From assembly GCA_005883115.1 (NCBI GenBank), contig VAZQ01000123.1, forward strand, positions 1 to 12,157: a stretch of DNA of 12,157 bases. The letters run 5' to 3'. This document shows positions 1 to 6,419 of the stretch, piece after piece. The translations under genes were made by a program, and so were the position numbers. The stretch is from Alphaproteobacteria bacterium (GTDB lineage: Bacteria; Pseudomonadota; Alphaproteobacteria; Rhizobiales; Xanthobacteraceae). The notes beneath the pieces were generated by a model. The model did not search any database and was not told the origin of the DNA. It worked only from the letters and a program-made list of their open reading frames with translations. How positions within the stretch are numbered: position 1 is the first letter of the stretch; each line of letters starts with the position of its first letter.

Positions 1-1146
1 GCCAAGCTTCACGTCATCACGCCGCTCGCGCACAATAGGGACTTCCGCGAAACTCGGGTCGAGATTATCGATATTGGCGCTTTCGCAAATGAAGCCGTTG
101 TTCATCATCAGCAAGGAGTAGATCGCCTCCTGCGCGCCAGCCGCCCCAAGCGAATGGCCGGTGAGTGATTTCGTTGCCGAAATCGGCGGACAGTGCTCGC
201 CAAAGACTTCGCGGATCGCTTCGATCTCCTTGATGTCGCCAATCGGGGTCGAGGTCGCGTGCGGATTGATGTAGTCGACCGGCGCCTTGACGTTGTCCAG
301 CGCCATCCGCATGCAGCGCACGGCGCCCTCGCCCGAAGGCGCCACCATGTCGAAGCCATCGGAGGTGGCGCCGTAGCCGGCGACCTCACCGTAAATGCGC
401 CCGCCGCGCGCTTTGGCGTGTTCGAGCTCCTCCAGCACCAGCACGCCCGCCCCGCCGGCGATTACGAAACCATCACGATCAACGTCGTAAGCGCGCGACG
501 CCTTCTCCGGCGTCTGATTGAAGCTCGAGGACATGGCGCCCATGGCGTCGAACAGTACTGAAAGAGTCCAGTCGAGCTCCTCGCAACCGCCGGCAAAGAT
601 CACATCTTGCTTGCCGGACTGGATCACTTCCGTCGCATTGCCGATGCAATGATTCGAGGTCGCACAGGCTGACGAGATCGAATAATTCACGCCCTTGATT
701 TTGAACCAGGTAGCGAGTGTTGCCGATGCGGTGGAGGACATCGCCTTGGGCACGGCGAAGGGTCCAACCCGCTTCGCGCTCTTTGTGCGGGCGATGTCGG
801 CGGCCTCGACGATCGCTCGCGTTGATGGCCCGCCTGATCCCATGATGATGCCGGTCCTCTCGTTCGAGATTTCCGCCGCCTCGAGACCGGCATCGCGGAT
901 CGCCTGCTCCATCGCGATGTGGTTCCAGGCTGCACCGCCGCCAAGGAAGCGCAAGGCACGACGGTCGATGGCCTCCTCCGCGTTGAGGCTGGGCGCGCCG
1001 TGCACCTGACAGCGAAAACCGAGCTCGGCATATTTGCCGGCGCGGGAAATTCCCGATTTGGCCTCCCGCAAACTTGCTAGCACTTCTTGGGTGTTGTTGC
1101 CGATGGACGAGACGATGCCCATTCCGGTGACGACGACCCGCCTCAT
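1..1146 (-). CDS. fabB: 3-oxoacyl-ACP synthase I FabB (C-terminus beyond window)
   Basis: Beta-ketoacyl-ACP synthase I is the cytoplasmic condensing enzyme that extends cis-3-decenoyl-ACP and so allows unsaturated fatty-acid synthesis. The frame is open from ATG at 1146 to the left edge: 382 residues, against about 405 in the family, so roughly 25 C-terminal residues are missing. The thiolase-fold catalytic triad is visible: Cys161 in SSACATSNHC, His296 in NPHATSTPIGD and His331 in KSLTGHSLGAAG. These lie at a constant offset of two from E. coli C163/H298/H333. A GAGG ribosome-binding site sits just before the ATG. The gene starts 48 bases after the fabA stop on the same strand, the usual fabA-fabB pair. 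In relatives fabI often follows, which would lie outside this window. Identification is firm. Confidence 0.96.
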   Translation of the reverse strand, partial: MRRVVVTGMGIVSSIGNNTQEVLASLREAKSGISRAGKYAELGFRCQVHGAPSLNAEEAIDRRALRFLGGGAAWNHIAMEQAIRDAGLEAAEISNERTGIIMGSGGPSTRAIVEAADIARTKSAKRVGPFAVPKAMSSTASATLATWFKIKGVNYSISSACATSNHCIGNATEVIQSGKQDVIFAGGCEELDWTLSVLFDAMGAMSSSFNQTPEKASRAYDVDRDGFVIAGGAGVLVLEELEHAKARGGRIYGEVAGYGATSDGFDMVAPSGEGAVRCMRMALDNVKAPVDYINPHATSTPIGDIKEIEAIREVFGEHCPPISATKSLTGHSLGAAGAQEAIYSLLMMNNGFICESANIDNLDPSFAEVPIVRERRDDVKLG

Positions 1147-1194
1147 GAATGCCTCGTCAGCATCTTGATTGGCGCAAGAGCGCTGCTGGCGCCG

Positions 1195-1761
1195 TCAGCC
1201 CCCGCTCGGCTGCATTACTTCGTCGCGGAACAGGCCGACCTTGAGGTCCATGGCACGATAGATGATTGACCCATCTGCTGACAGCCAACCGTCGGCAATG
1301 CCAAGCACAAGCTTGCTGCGCATCACCCGTTTGATGTCGATGCCGTAGACGACGTTCTTGACGGTGGGTAGGACCTGGCCTGAAAATTTGAGCTCGCCAA
1401 GACCGAGCGCGCGCCCTCTGCCGGGTGCGCCAAGCCAGCCCAAGAAAAATCCGAGCAGTTGCCAGAGCGCATCAAGGCCCAAGCAGCCGGGCATGACCGG
1501 ATCGCCTTTGAAGTGACAAGGGAAGAACCACAGGTCCGGCTTGAGATCGAGCACGGCGCGAACCAGTCCCTTGCCATACTCCCCACCGGCTTCCGCGATC
1601 TCAGAGATGCGGTCGAACATGAGCATGGGGGGCAGCGGGAGCTGGGCATTACCCGCGCCGAACAACTCTCCGCGCGCGCAAGCCAATAGGTCATCGTATC
1701 CGAAGCTGCTGCGCCGGTTCGCCATCCGCGCCCTGTCCGTGACCGCCTGGTAAATACTCAA
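1195..1761 (-). CDS. fabA: 3-hydroxydecanoyl-ACP dehydratase/isomerase FabA
   Basis: FabA dehydrates 3-hydroxydecanoyl-ACP and isomerises trans-2 to cis-3-decenoyl-ACP, the branch point to unsaturated fatty acids. The hot-dog-fold active site is clear: His83 in CHFKGDPVMPG and Asp97 in LGLDALWQ, 14 residues apart as in E. coli H70/D84. The start is uncertain. TTG at 1761 has a good AGGAG (1771-1775) nine bases upstream and gives 188 residues. ATG at 1725 (MANRRSSFGYDD) has a weaker AGGG but gives 176 residues and puts the catalytic pair at 71/85, closer to the family norm. I report the longer form because its ribosome-binding site is better. Co-oriented with fabB and divergent from irr. Confidence 0.95.
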   Translation of the reverse strand: MSIYQAVTDRARMANRRSSFGYDDLLACARGELFGAGNAQLPLPPMLMFDRISEIAEAGGEYGKGLVRAVLDLKPDLWFFPCHFKGDPVMPGCLGLDALWQLLGFFLGWLGAPGRGRALGLGELKFSGQVLPTVKNVVYGIDIKRVMRSKLVLGIADGWLSADGSIIYRAMDLKVGLFRDEVMQPSGG

Positions 1762-1766
1762 AGCGT

Positions 1767-1840
1767 GGAACTCCTAACATAGGCTCCCCGGGGGGCAAAG
1801 CTTAGCCGAGAACGGCCCAATCCCGCCACATGGGAGTTCC
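1767..1840 (-). promoter_or_regulatory. Inverted repeat in the fabA leader covering its ribosome-binding site
   Basis: GGAACTCC at 1767-1774 and GGAGTTCC at 1833-1840 are perfect 8-base reverse complements 58 bases apart. Read on the minus strand, the fabA-proximal copy contains the AGGAG that precedes the TTG start, so a leader beginning upstream of 1840 could fold and hide it. Between the arms lie two more near-palindromes, GCTCCCCGGGGGGC (1783-1796) and GGCAAAGCTTAGCC (1794-1807). No transcript data are available, and an 8-base match can arise by chance in a region this size. Confidence 0.3.
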
Positions 1841-1861
1841 CTCAGCATCGTTGCGAAGGAG

Positions 1862-1896
1862 TTGCACGGTCCGTCCTATATGTTACAAATGCAACA
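1862..1896 (+). promoter_or_regulatory. Probable irr promoter with an overlapping palindromic operator
   Basis: TTGCAC (1862-1867), a 16-base spacer and TACAAA (1884-1889) resemble a housekeeping promoter. The -10 element overlaps TGTTACAAATGCAACA (1881-1896), an inverted repeat of the form TGTTnCAnnTGnAACA with 12 of 16 positions symmetric. A third half-site, GTTGCA, lies at 1861-1866. The region sits just upstream of the preferred GTG start of irr. It does not look like the classical Irr ICE box. It may serve Fur, Irr itself or another regulator. Inferred from sequence only. Confidence 0.4.
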
Positions 1897-1924
1897 ATCG
1901 CCCCATACGTATGAAGGTTCCGTT

Positions 1925-2431
1925 GTGGCCACTATTCCGTCGCGCACCGTTATCTGCGCCGAAGGGTTCGAAGGCGGCGAACGTCCGGCAGTGACGCCCC
2001 CACGATCCGGCCTGACCGGCTGCCCTTGGCGTGATGTGAAATCCATGCTCCGCGACGTCGGCTTGCGTCCCACCCGCCAGCGCATGGCGCTCGGCTGGAT
2101 GCTATTTGGCAAGGGCGACCGCCATGTCACCGCCGAAATCCTCTACGAGGAGGCGACCAAAGCCAAGGTACCGGTGTCGCTTGCCACCGTCTACAACACC
2201 TTGCACCAGTTCACCGACGTTGGCCTTTTGCGCCAAGTCGCTGTTGACGGCTCAAAAACCTATTTCGACACGAATGTATCGCAGCACCACCATTTCTTCG
2301 TCGAGGGTGAGAACGATCTGCTCGACATCCCGGATGCCGACGTCGTCGTTGGCAGGACCCCAGTCCCACCGGAGGGCTACGAAGTCGCGCGCATCGACGT
2401 CGTGGTCCGCCTGCGACGCAAGGCGCGCTGA
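1925..2431 (+). CDS. irr: Iron response regulator Irr (Fur family)
   Basis: Irr is the heme-sensing Fur-family regulator that controls heme synthesis and iron genes in Hyphomicrobiales, and heme binding triggers its degradation. The frame opens at TTG 1862 (189 residues), but I prefer GTG 1925: GAAGG lies seven bases before it and it gives 168 residues. With that start the heme regulatory motif GCPW has Cys33 and the second heme site HHH lies at 121-123. Bradyrhizobium Irr, as I recall, has Cys29 and His117-119, so spacing is identical. The recognition helix is VSLATVYNTL (about 84-93), preceded by GLRPTRQRMALGWMLFGKG. The instability-linked GCP motif is absent from many Irr proteins, so its presence points to a Bradyrhizobium-like clade. 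Divergent from fabA, a familiar neighbour. Confidence 0.93.
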   Translation: MATIPSRTVICAEGFEGGERPAVTPPRSGLTGCPWRDVKSMLRDVGLRPTRQRMALGWMLFGKGDRHVTAEILYEEATKAKVPVSLATVYNTLHQFTDVGLLRQVAVDGSKTYFDTNVSQHHHFFVEGENDLLDIPDADVVVGRTPVPPEGYEVARIDVVVRLRRKAR

Positions 2432-2485
2432 GCAGCACTCGTTACCGTTTGGTCGGCTGCCGTTTCTCGCCTATTTACTTTCGGC

Positions 2486-3034
2486 TTATTCGACCTTCTC
2501 GTTTGGATAGACGCCCCGGAGCTGCTCCTGAACGATCCAGCCGTCGAAGCCCAGTCCGGCAACGCGACACCAGCTGCCCGTGCAACGCTTGACCGCTGCG
2601 AGCACACCGGGCTGCAATCGGGCGATCACAGTGGAATCACCGTCACCCTTGTCGTAAAGCGGCACGAGTTCTTTCTTGTCCTTGGCCGTGACGACTGCCG
2701 TGCGTCGTCCTGACAAAAGCGAGTGGTATACCCATCCCTCCGATCCTTCCCAATCACGAATGCGCCGCCAATTATCCGACTCCGCGGTGATTTCCACCGG
2801 CAACCCGGCGCGCGTATAGACAAACGTCACCTCATGATCGCGCGTGGGGCCGCCGCGCACATTGACGCGATCCGGCTTGAGGCTCACGAAGCGCGGCATC
2901 GGCAGGCCGCTCTTGGGGCCAATGACTTCTCCCGCGGCACAAACCGTTGTGACACGCAATCCGGCTATCAAGACCAGAGCCGCCAACCACGCCTGCCACA
3001 CGATCCGCAAATTGCGCGTCCGATTCATCGTCAC
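2486..3034 (-). CDS. Secreted protein with two bacterial SH3-like domains
   Basis: This is a 182-residue exported protein. Residues about 1-34 form a signal peptide: a basic start (MNRTRNLR), a hydrophobic core (WLAALVLIAGL) and probable cleavage near VCA-AG. Two SH3b-like modules follow, roughly 48-108 (SLKPDRVNVRGGPT ... EGWVYHSLLSGRR) and 112-172 (VPLYDKGDGDS ... GFDGWIVQEQLRGVYP). The second holds a close pair of cysteines in CTGSWC. It matches the conserved alphaproteobacterial SH3-domain family once called DUF1058. A role in cell-wall binding or periplasmic protein contact is inferred; no catalytic domain is seen. The start is GTG at 3034, or ATG at 3028; neither has a strong ribosome-binding site. 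Convergent with irr (54-base gap), divergent from the next gene. Confidence 0.85.
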   Translation of the reverse strand: MTMNRTRNLRIVWQAWLAALVLIAGLRVTTVCAAGEVIGPKSGLPMPRFVSLKPDRVNVRGGPTRDHEVTFVYTRAGLPVEITAESDNWRRIRDWEGSEGWVYHSLLSGRRTAVVTAKDKKELVPLYDKGDGDSTVIARLQPGVLAAVKRCTGSWCRVAGLGFDGWIVQEQLRGVYPNEKVE

Positions 3035-3055
3035 GCCATGGGAAACAAATGAATT

Positions 3056-3086
3056 GCGATCGCCGCGCGCAAGCGGCGGCGATCGC
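3056..3086. repeat. Strong 11-bp hairpin built on two GCGATCGC octamers
   Basis: GCGATCGCCGC (3056-3066) and GCGGCGATCGC (3076-3086) are perfect reverse complements around a 9-base loop. Each arm contains the self-palindromic octamer GCGATCGC. It lies 22 bases upstream of the SH3 gene start in the 194-base divergent region. There is no T-tract on either side and both genes point away from it, so it is not a normal terminator. A regulator site or a leader structure for the minus-strand gene is possible. Confidence 0.6.
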
Positions 3087-3228
3087 TCCGGGCCTTTGCC
3101 TTCACACGTGCATCTGTTAGAGAGAGATGCCTCCGCCTCGAAAGACTAGTGTCGAGCACGGCGGTTAAAGAGACCTGAACGGAGCGAACCTCTTGGCCGG
3201 CTGGAGGAAGTGACGAAGGTCGGAAATC

Positions 3229-4230
3229 ATGGCGCAACGCAAAAAACCGCTAGTCGTCGTCACGCGCAAGCTTCCGGATAGCATCGAGACGCGCATGCGC
3301 GAACTCTTCGACACTCAGCTCAACCTCGATGACAAGCCCATGACGGCCGCACAGCTCGCCGACACCGTAAAGAGCGCCGACGTGCTGGTGCCCACGGTGA
3401 CCGACCGCATCGACGCCTCGGTGCTGAGCAAGGCCGGAGACAAGCTCAAGCTGATCGCCAATTATGGCAACGGCGTTGACCATATTGACGTCGCCAGCGC
3501 CCTCAGCCGCGGCATCACCGTGACCAACACGCCGGGTGTTCTCACCGAGGATACCGCCGACATGACGATGGCGCTCATCCTCGCTGTGCCGCGCCGTCTG
3601 GCCGAGGGCGCCACTGTGCTAAGCGAGGACAGACCTTGGCCGGGCTGGTCGCCGACTTGGATGCTCGGCCACCGCATCTGGGGCAAGCGTTTGGGCATCA
3701 TTGGGATGGGGCGCATCGGTCAGGCGGTGGCGCGCCGCGCCCATGCCTTTGGACTGCAAATCCATTACCACAATCGGCGCCGCGTTCCGGCCAAGATCGA
3801 GGAGGAACTCACCGCTACTTATTGGGAAAGTCTCGATCAGATGCTCGCCCGAATGGACATCATCTCAGTCAATTGCCCGCACACGCCAGCCACGTTTCAT
3901 TTGCTGTCGGCTCGGCGCCTCAAGCTGATCCGTCCGCAGGCTTATATCGTTAACACCGCGCGCGGCGAGGTGATCGACGAGAACGCGTTGGTGCGCCTAA
4001 TTGCCTCGGGCGAGATCGCCGGCGCTGGGCTGGACGTCTTTGAGCACGAGCCTGCGGTCAATCCGAAGCTGGTTAAGCTCGCACGGATCGGGAAAGTCGT
4101 CCTGCTGCCGCATATGGGCTCAGCCACACTCGAAGGCCGAATCGACATGGGCGAGAAGGTAATCGTCAACATCAAGACCTTCCTGGATGGACACCGCCCC
4201 CCCGACCGCGTGCTGCCATCGATGCTGTGA
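3229..4230 (+). CDS. D-isomer-specific 2-hydroxyacid dehydrogenase (glyoxylate/hydroxypyruvate reductase-like)
   Basis: This cytoplasmic NAD(P)-dependent enzyme of 333 residues most likely reduces glyoxylate or hydroxypyruvate to glycolate or glycerate. The Rossmann motif is GMGRIG (159-164). Catalytic residues are Arg245 in NTARGEVID, Glu274 in DVFEHEP and His295 in LLPHMGSAT. The substrate loop NYGNGVDHID lies at 78-87. After the second beta strand the sequence is HNRRR (181-185) with no acidic residue, which favours NADPH over NADH. Start ATG 3229 has GAAGG eight to ten bases upstream. The exact substrate cannot be read from sequence, because related dehydrogenases act on formate, phosphoglycerate or other 2-oxoacids. 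It is divergent from the SH3 gene, a pairing I recall in other Hyphomicrobiales. Confidence 0.92.
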   Translation: MAQRKKPLVVVTRKLPDSIETRMRELFDTQLNLDDKPMTAAQLADTVKSADVLVPTVTDRIDASVLSKAGDKLKLIANYGNGVDHIDVASALSRGITVTNTPGVLTEDTADMTMALILAVPRRLAEGATVLSEDRPWPGWSPTWMLGHRIWGKRLGIIGMGRIGQAVARRAHAFGLQIHYHNRRRVPAKIEEELTATYWESLDQMLARMDIISVNCPHTPATFHLLSARRLKLIRPQAYIVNTARGEVIDENALVRLIASGEIAGAGLDVFEHEPAVNPKLVKLARIGKVVLLPHMGSATLEGRIDMGEKVIVNIKTFLDGHRPPDRVLPSML

Positions 4231-4311
4231 CAACGACCTCGCTGATCCTTGCTGCGCGACACCGCGATTCGCAGTACCGTGATGCAAACACCATCTTAGG
4301 GAGGACCGTCG

Positions 4312-4662
4312 ATGCGCGCCGCCTTCGTGGCCGCCGTGGCCATCGTCGCCGTAACCGCACCGGCTTTTGCCGCTGCACTTACGCCGAATGAAATCCAGGC
4401 GACCTTCTTTACCGGTCAACCGTTCACCGCCTCGGCACCAAACATCAAATACAAGATGATATTCAGCGCCGACGGCAAGATGAGCCGCGAGCCGGTCGGT
4501 GCGGGGGGTTCGAAGAGCGAAGGCACTTGGAAGCTTACGAAGGAAGGCTTCTGCAGTACCTGGAAAGGGTCCAAGGCCAATTGCTATCGCATCCTTACGG
4601 CCGGCGACAATAAGTGGTCGGTGATGAAAGGAACCACCGTGGTCGCGATCTGGACCAAGTGA
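4312..4662 (+). CDS. Small secreted protein of unknown function
   Basis: I do not recognise a function. The product is 116 residues, with a signal peptide at 1-20 or 21 (hydrophobic AAFVAAVAIVAVTAPAFA, cleavage near AFA-AA), leaving about 95 residues in the periplasm or outside. The mature part reads like a small beta-rich domain with repeating G-T-W/K patterns (EGTWKLTKEGF, NKWSVMKGTTVVAIW). Two cysteines, 81 and 91, could form a disulfide. Similar proteins are, from memory, widespread as conserved hypotheticals in Bradyrhizobium and relatives, with ADGKM and KSEGTWKL segments like these. Start ATG 4312 has an excellent GGGAGGA six bases upstream. It follows the dehydrogenase by 81 bases and ends 85 bases from the convergent moeB. 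Confidence 0.85.
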   Translation: MRAAFVAAVAIVAVTAPAFAAALTPNEIQATFFTGQPFTASAPNIKYKMIFSADGKMSREPVGAGGSKSEGTWKLTKEGFCSTWKGSKANCYRILTAGDNKWSVMKGTTVVAIWTK

Positions 4663-4747
4663 GCGCGCAAGGAAGCAAGCGTGCGGGACTACGCCAGCGC
4701 CATTCGCGAGATCGGTCTGTCTCCTACTCCCCCCGCCGTTCTAACGC

Positions 4748-5548
4748 TCAGGCGTGCAGCGACAAATCCTTGATTGCGGGATGCTCGCCCGAGAGAGGGT
4801 TCGATGGATCCCACCCGTATTGGAGCGTTTCGAAACGCATGGCACGGGCGTCGAACAGGAGGAGCCTGCCAACGAGCCCCTCGCCGAACCCAACGATTTC
4901 CCGGATGACTTCGAGCGCCATCAACGAGCCCAGCACGCCTGTGAGCGCACCGAGAATGCCAGCCTCGGCGCAAGCGGGAACAGTGCCCGGTGGCGGCGGT
5001 TCGGGAAAGAGACAGCGGTAGGTCGGGTTGGGCGTCGCCTCCGCATTACGCTCGTAGGCGCGGATCGTCGTGAGCGTGCCGTCGAACACGCCGACGGCGG
5101 CGGTGACAAGGGGCTTTTTCGCGAAAAAACAGGTATCCGACACCAAGTAGCGCGTGGCGAAATTGTCCGAGCCATCGGCCACGATGTCATAGCCGCCGAT
5201 GAGCGCAAGCGCGTTAGCCGCGACCAGCCGCGCCCCGTGCATCTCGACCTTCACATGCGGATTGAGGCGGTGGATCGCGGCCGCCGCGCTCTCCACCTTG
5301 GGCTCGCCGATTTCGGGCGTACCATGGATCACCTGCCGCTGCAGGTTTGAGAGCGCGACCGCGTCATCATCGATGATGCCGAGCGCACCGACTCCCGCGG
5401 CAGCCAGGTAGAGCAGCGCCGGCGCGCCTAATCCGCCAGCACCGATGACCAACACACGGGCCCGTTTGAGCGCAGCCTGACCCGGCCCGCCGACCTCGTG
5501 CAGCACGATGTGGCGGGCATAGCGTTCAAGTTCCTCCGCGCTGAGCAT
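4748..5548 (-). CDS. moeB: MoeB/ThiF-family sulfur-carrier adenylyltransferase
   Basis: This E1-like enzyme activates the C-terminal glycine of a ubiquitin-fold sulfur carrier (MoaD or ThiS) with ATP, for molybdopterin or thiamine synthesis. Visible features are GAGGLG (36-41), the Arg-Gln of NLQRQVIHG (68-76), Lys84, and Asp128 in DGSDNFATRYLVSD. The conserved cysteine is Cys193 in ACAEAGILGALTGVLGS. The usual zinc CxxC pairs are missing: the first pair keeps only one Cys (TYRC, 177-179) and the C-terminus, GWDPSNPLSG onward, has none. There is no C-terminal rhodanese domain; 266 residues is the plain MoeB length. It follows the hydratase by 30 bases on the same strand. No molybdenum or thiamine gene is adjacent, so MoaD versus ThiS as partner is open. 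Confidence 0.88.
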   Translation of the reverse strand: MLSAEELERYARHIVLHEVGGPGQAALKRARVLVIGAGGLGAPALLYLAAAGVGALGIIDDDAVALSNLQRQVIHGTPEIGEPKVESAAAAIHRLNPHVKVEMHGARLVAANALALIGGYDIVADGSDNFATRYLVSDTCFFAKKPLVTAAVGVFDGTLTTIRAYERNAEATPNPTYRCLFPEPPPPGTVPACAEAGILGALTGVLGSLMALEVIREIVGFGEGLVGRLLLFDARAMRFETLQYGWDPSNPLSGEHPAIKDLSLHA

Positions 5549-5578
5549 CGACGCCTCCTGGACGGTCTGCCAGCACCG

Positions 5579-6352
5579 TTATTCGTTCGTAAACCGTGGC
5601 GGGCGCTTCTCGATGAAAGCGGTCATGCCTTCTTTGCGGTCCTTAGTCGCGAACAGAGCATGAAATATCCGCCTCTCGAAACGCACGCCTTCGGCCAGCG
5701 AGGTCTCAAAGCTGCGGTTGACCGCCTCCTTCGCCGCGATGAGCGATGGCTCTGAAAGCGCCGCGATCGTCTCAGCGATTTTGATCGCGTCCTCCATAAG
5801 CCTTGCGGCCGGCACCACGCGTGCGACTAAGCCGGAGCGCTCAGCCTCGGCGGCATCCATCATGCGTCCAGTCAAGATCATATCCATCGCTTTCGCTTTA
5901 CCGACGGCGTGGGTCAGGCGCTGCGTCCCGCCGATTCCTGGGATGATGCCGAGCTTGATCTCCGGCTGACCGAATTTGGCATTGTCAGCGGCGATGATGA
6001 AATCACACAGCATGGCAAGCTCGCACCCGCCCCCGAGGGCGAATCCCGCAACGGCCGCGATGAGCGGCTTGCGCACGCGCGTGAGCCGCTCGTAATCACC
6101 TGCATAGTCGGCGCGGGAGATGTCGATATACGACTTATCTGCCATCTCCTTGATATCGGCGCCGGCCGCAAACGCTTTGTCGGAACCGGTGAGGAGAATG
6201 CAGCCGACATTGGCATCGGCGTCGAACGCCTCGACCGCGCCGAGAAGCTCGTTCTTCAGCGCAGCATTAAGCGCATTCAGCGCCTGTGGCCGGTTAAAAC
6301 GAATGATGCCGACACGGCCGCGTCGTTCGACAATTATGGTTTCGGTGCTCAT
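5579..6352 (-). CDS. Enoyl-CoA hydratase (crotonase family)
   Basis: This 257-residue crotonase adds water to trans-2-enoyl-CoA in beta-oxidation. The sequence shows both catalytic glutamates of the classical hydratase: Glu111 in GGGCELAMLCD and Glu131 in FGQPEIKLGIIPG. The oxyanion-hole loops are FAAGADIKEM (61-70) and the GGG at 107-109. Having both glutamates argues for a true short-chain hydratase rather than an isomerase or dehalogenase relative. Start ATG 6352 has AGGA six bases upstream. It lies 67 bases after mutM on the same strand. In many Hyphomicrobiales, as I recall, a hydratase like this sits between mutM and rpsT-dnaA near the replication origin; here moeB follows instead. Natural substrate unknown. 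Confidence 0.93.
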   Translation of the reverse strand: MSTETIIVERRGRVGIIRFNRPQALNALNAALKNELLGAVEAFDADANVGCILLTGSDKAFAAGADIKEMADKSYIDISRADYAGDYERLTRVRKPLIAAVAGFALGGGCELAMLCDFIIAADNAKFGQPEIKLGIIPGIGGTQRLTHAVGKAKAMDMILTGRMMDAAEAERSGLVARVVPAARLMEDAIKIAETIAALSEPSLIAAKEAVNRSFETSLAEGVRFERRIFHALFATKDRKEGMTAFIEKRPPRFTNE

Positions 6353-6394
6353 GACTATCCTTGGCTTTCATGGCGCTCGCGCGCGGAAAGTGCA

Positions 6395-6414
6395 GGGTGC
6401 CTCGCAAGGCTCCC
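6395..6414 (-). terminator. Hairpin just after mutM, possible weak terminator
   Basis: GGGTGCCT (6395-6402) pairs with AGGCTCCC (6407-6414) around a CGCA loop: seven pairs with one T-T mismatch. On the minus strand it begins six bases after the mutM stop. The bases that follow contain only a short CTTTCC and no real U-tract, so termination would be partial at best and transcription may continue into the hydratase gene. Confidence 0.3.
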
Positions 6415-6419
6415 GTTGG

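Noticed and set aside
2432..2485. Terminator between convergent irr and the SH3 gene
   Set aside because: The best stem is only GCAGC/GCTGC with a 19-base loop and no clear T-tract.
4754..5350. Plus-strand open frame of 198 codons opposite moeB
   Set aside because: Shadow of moeB; the minus strand holds GAGGLG and the other E1-like motifs.
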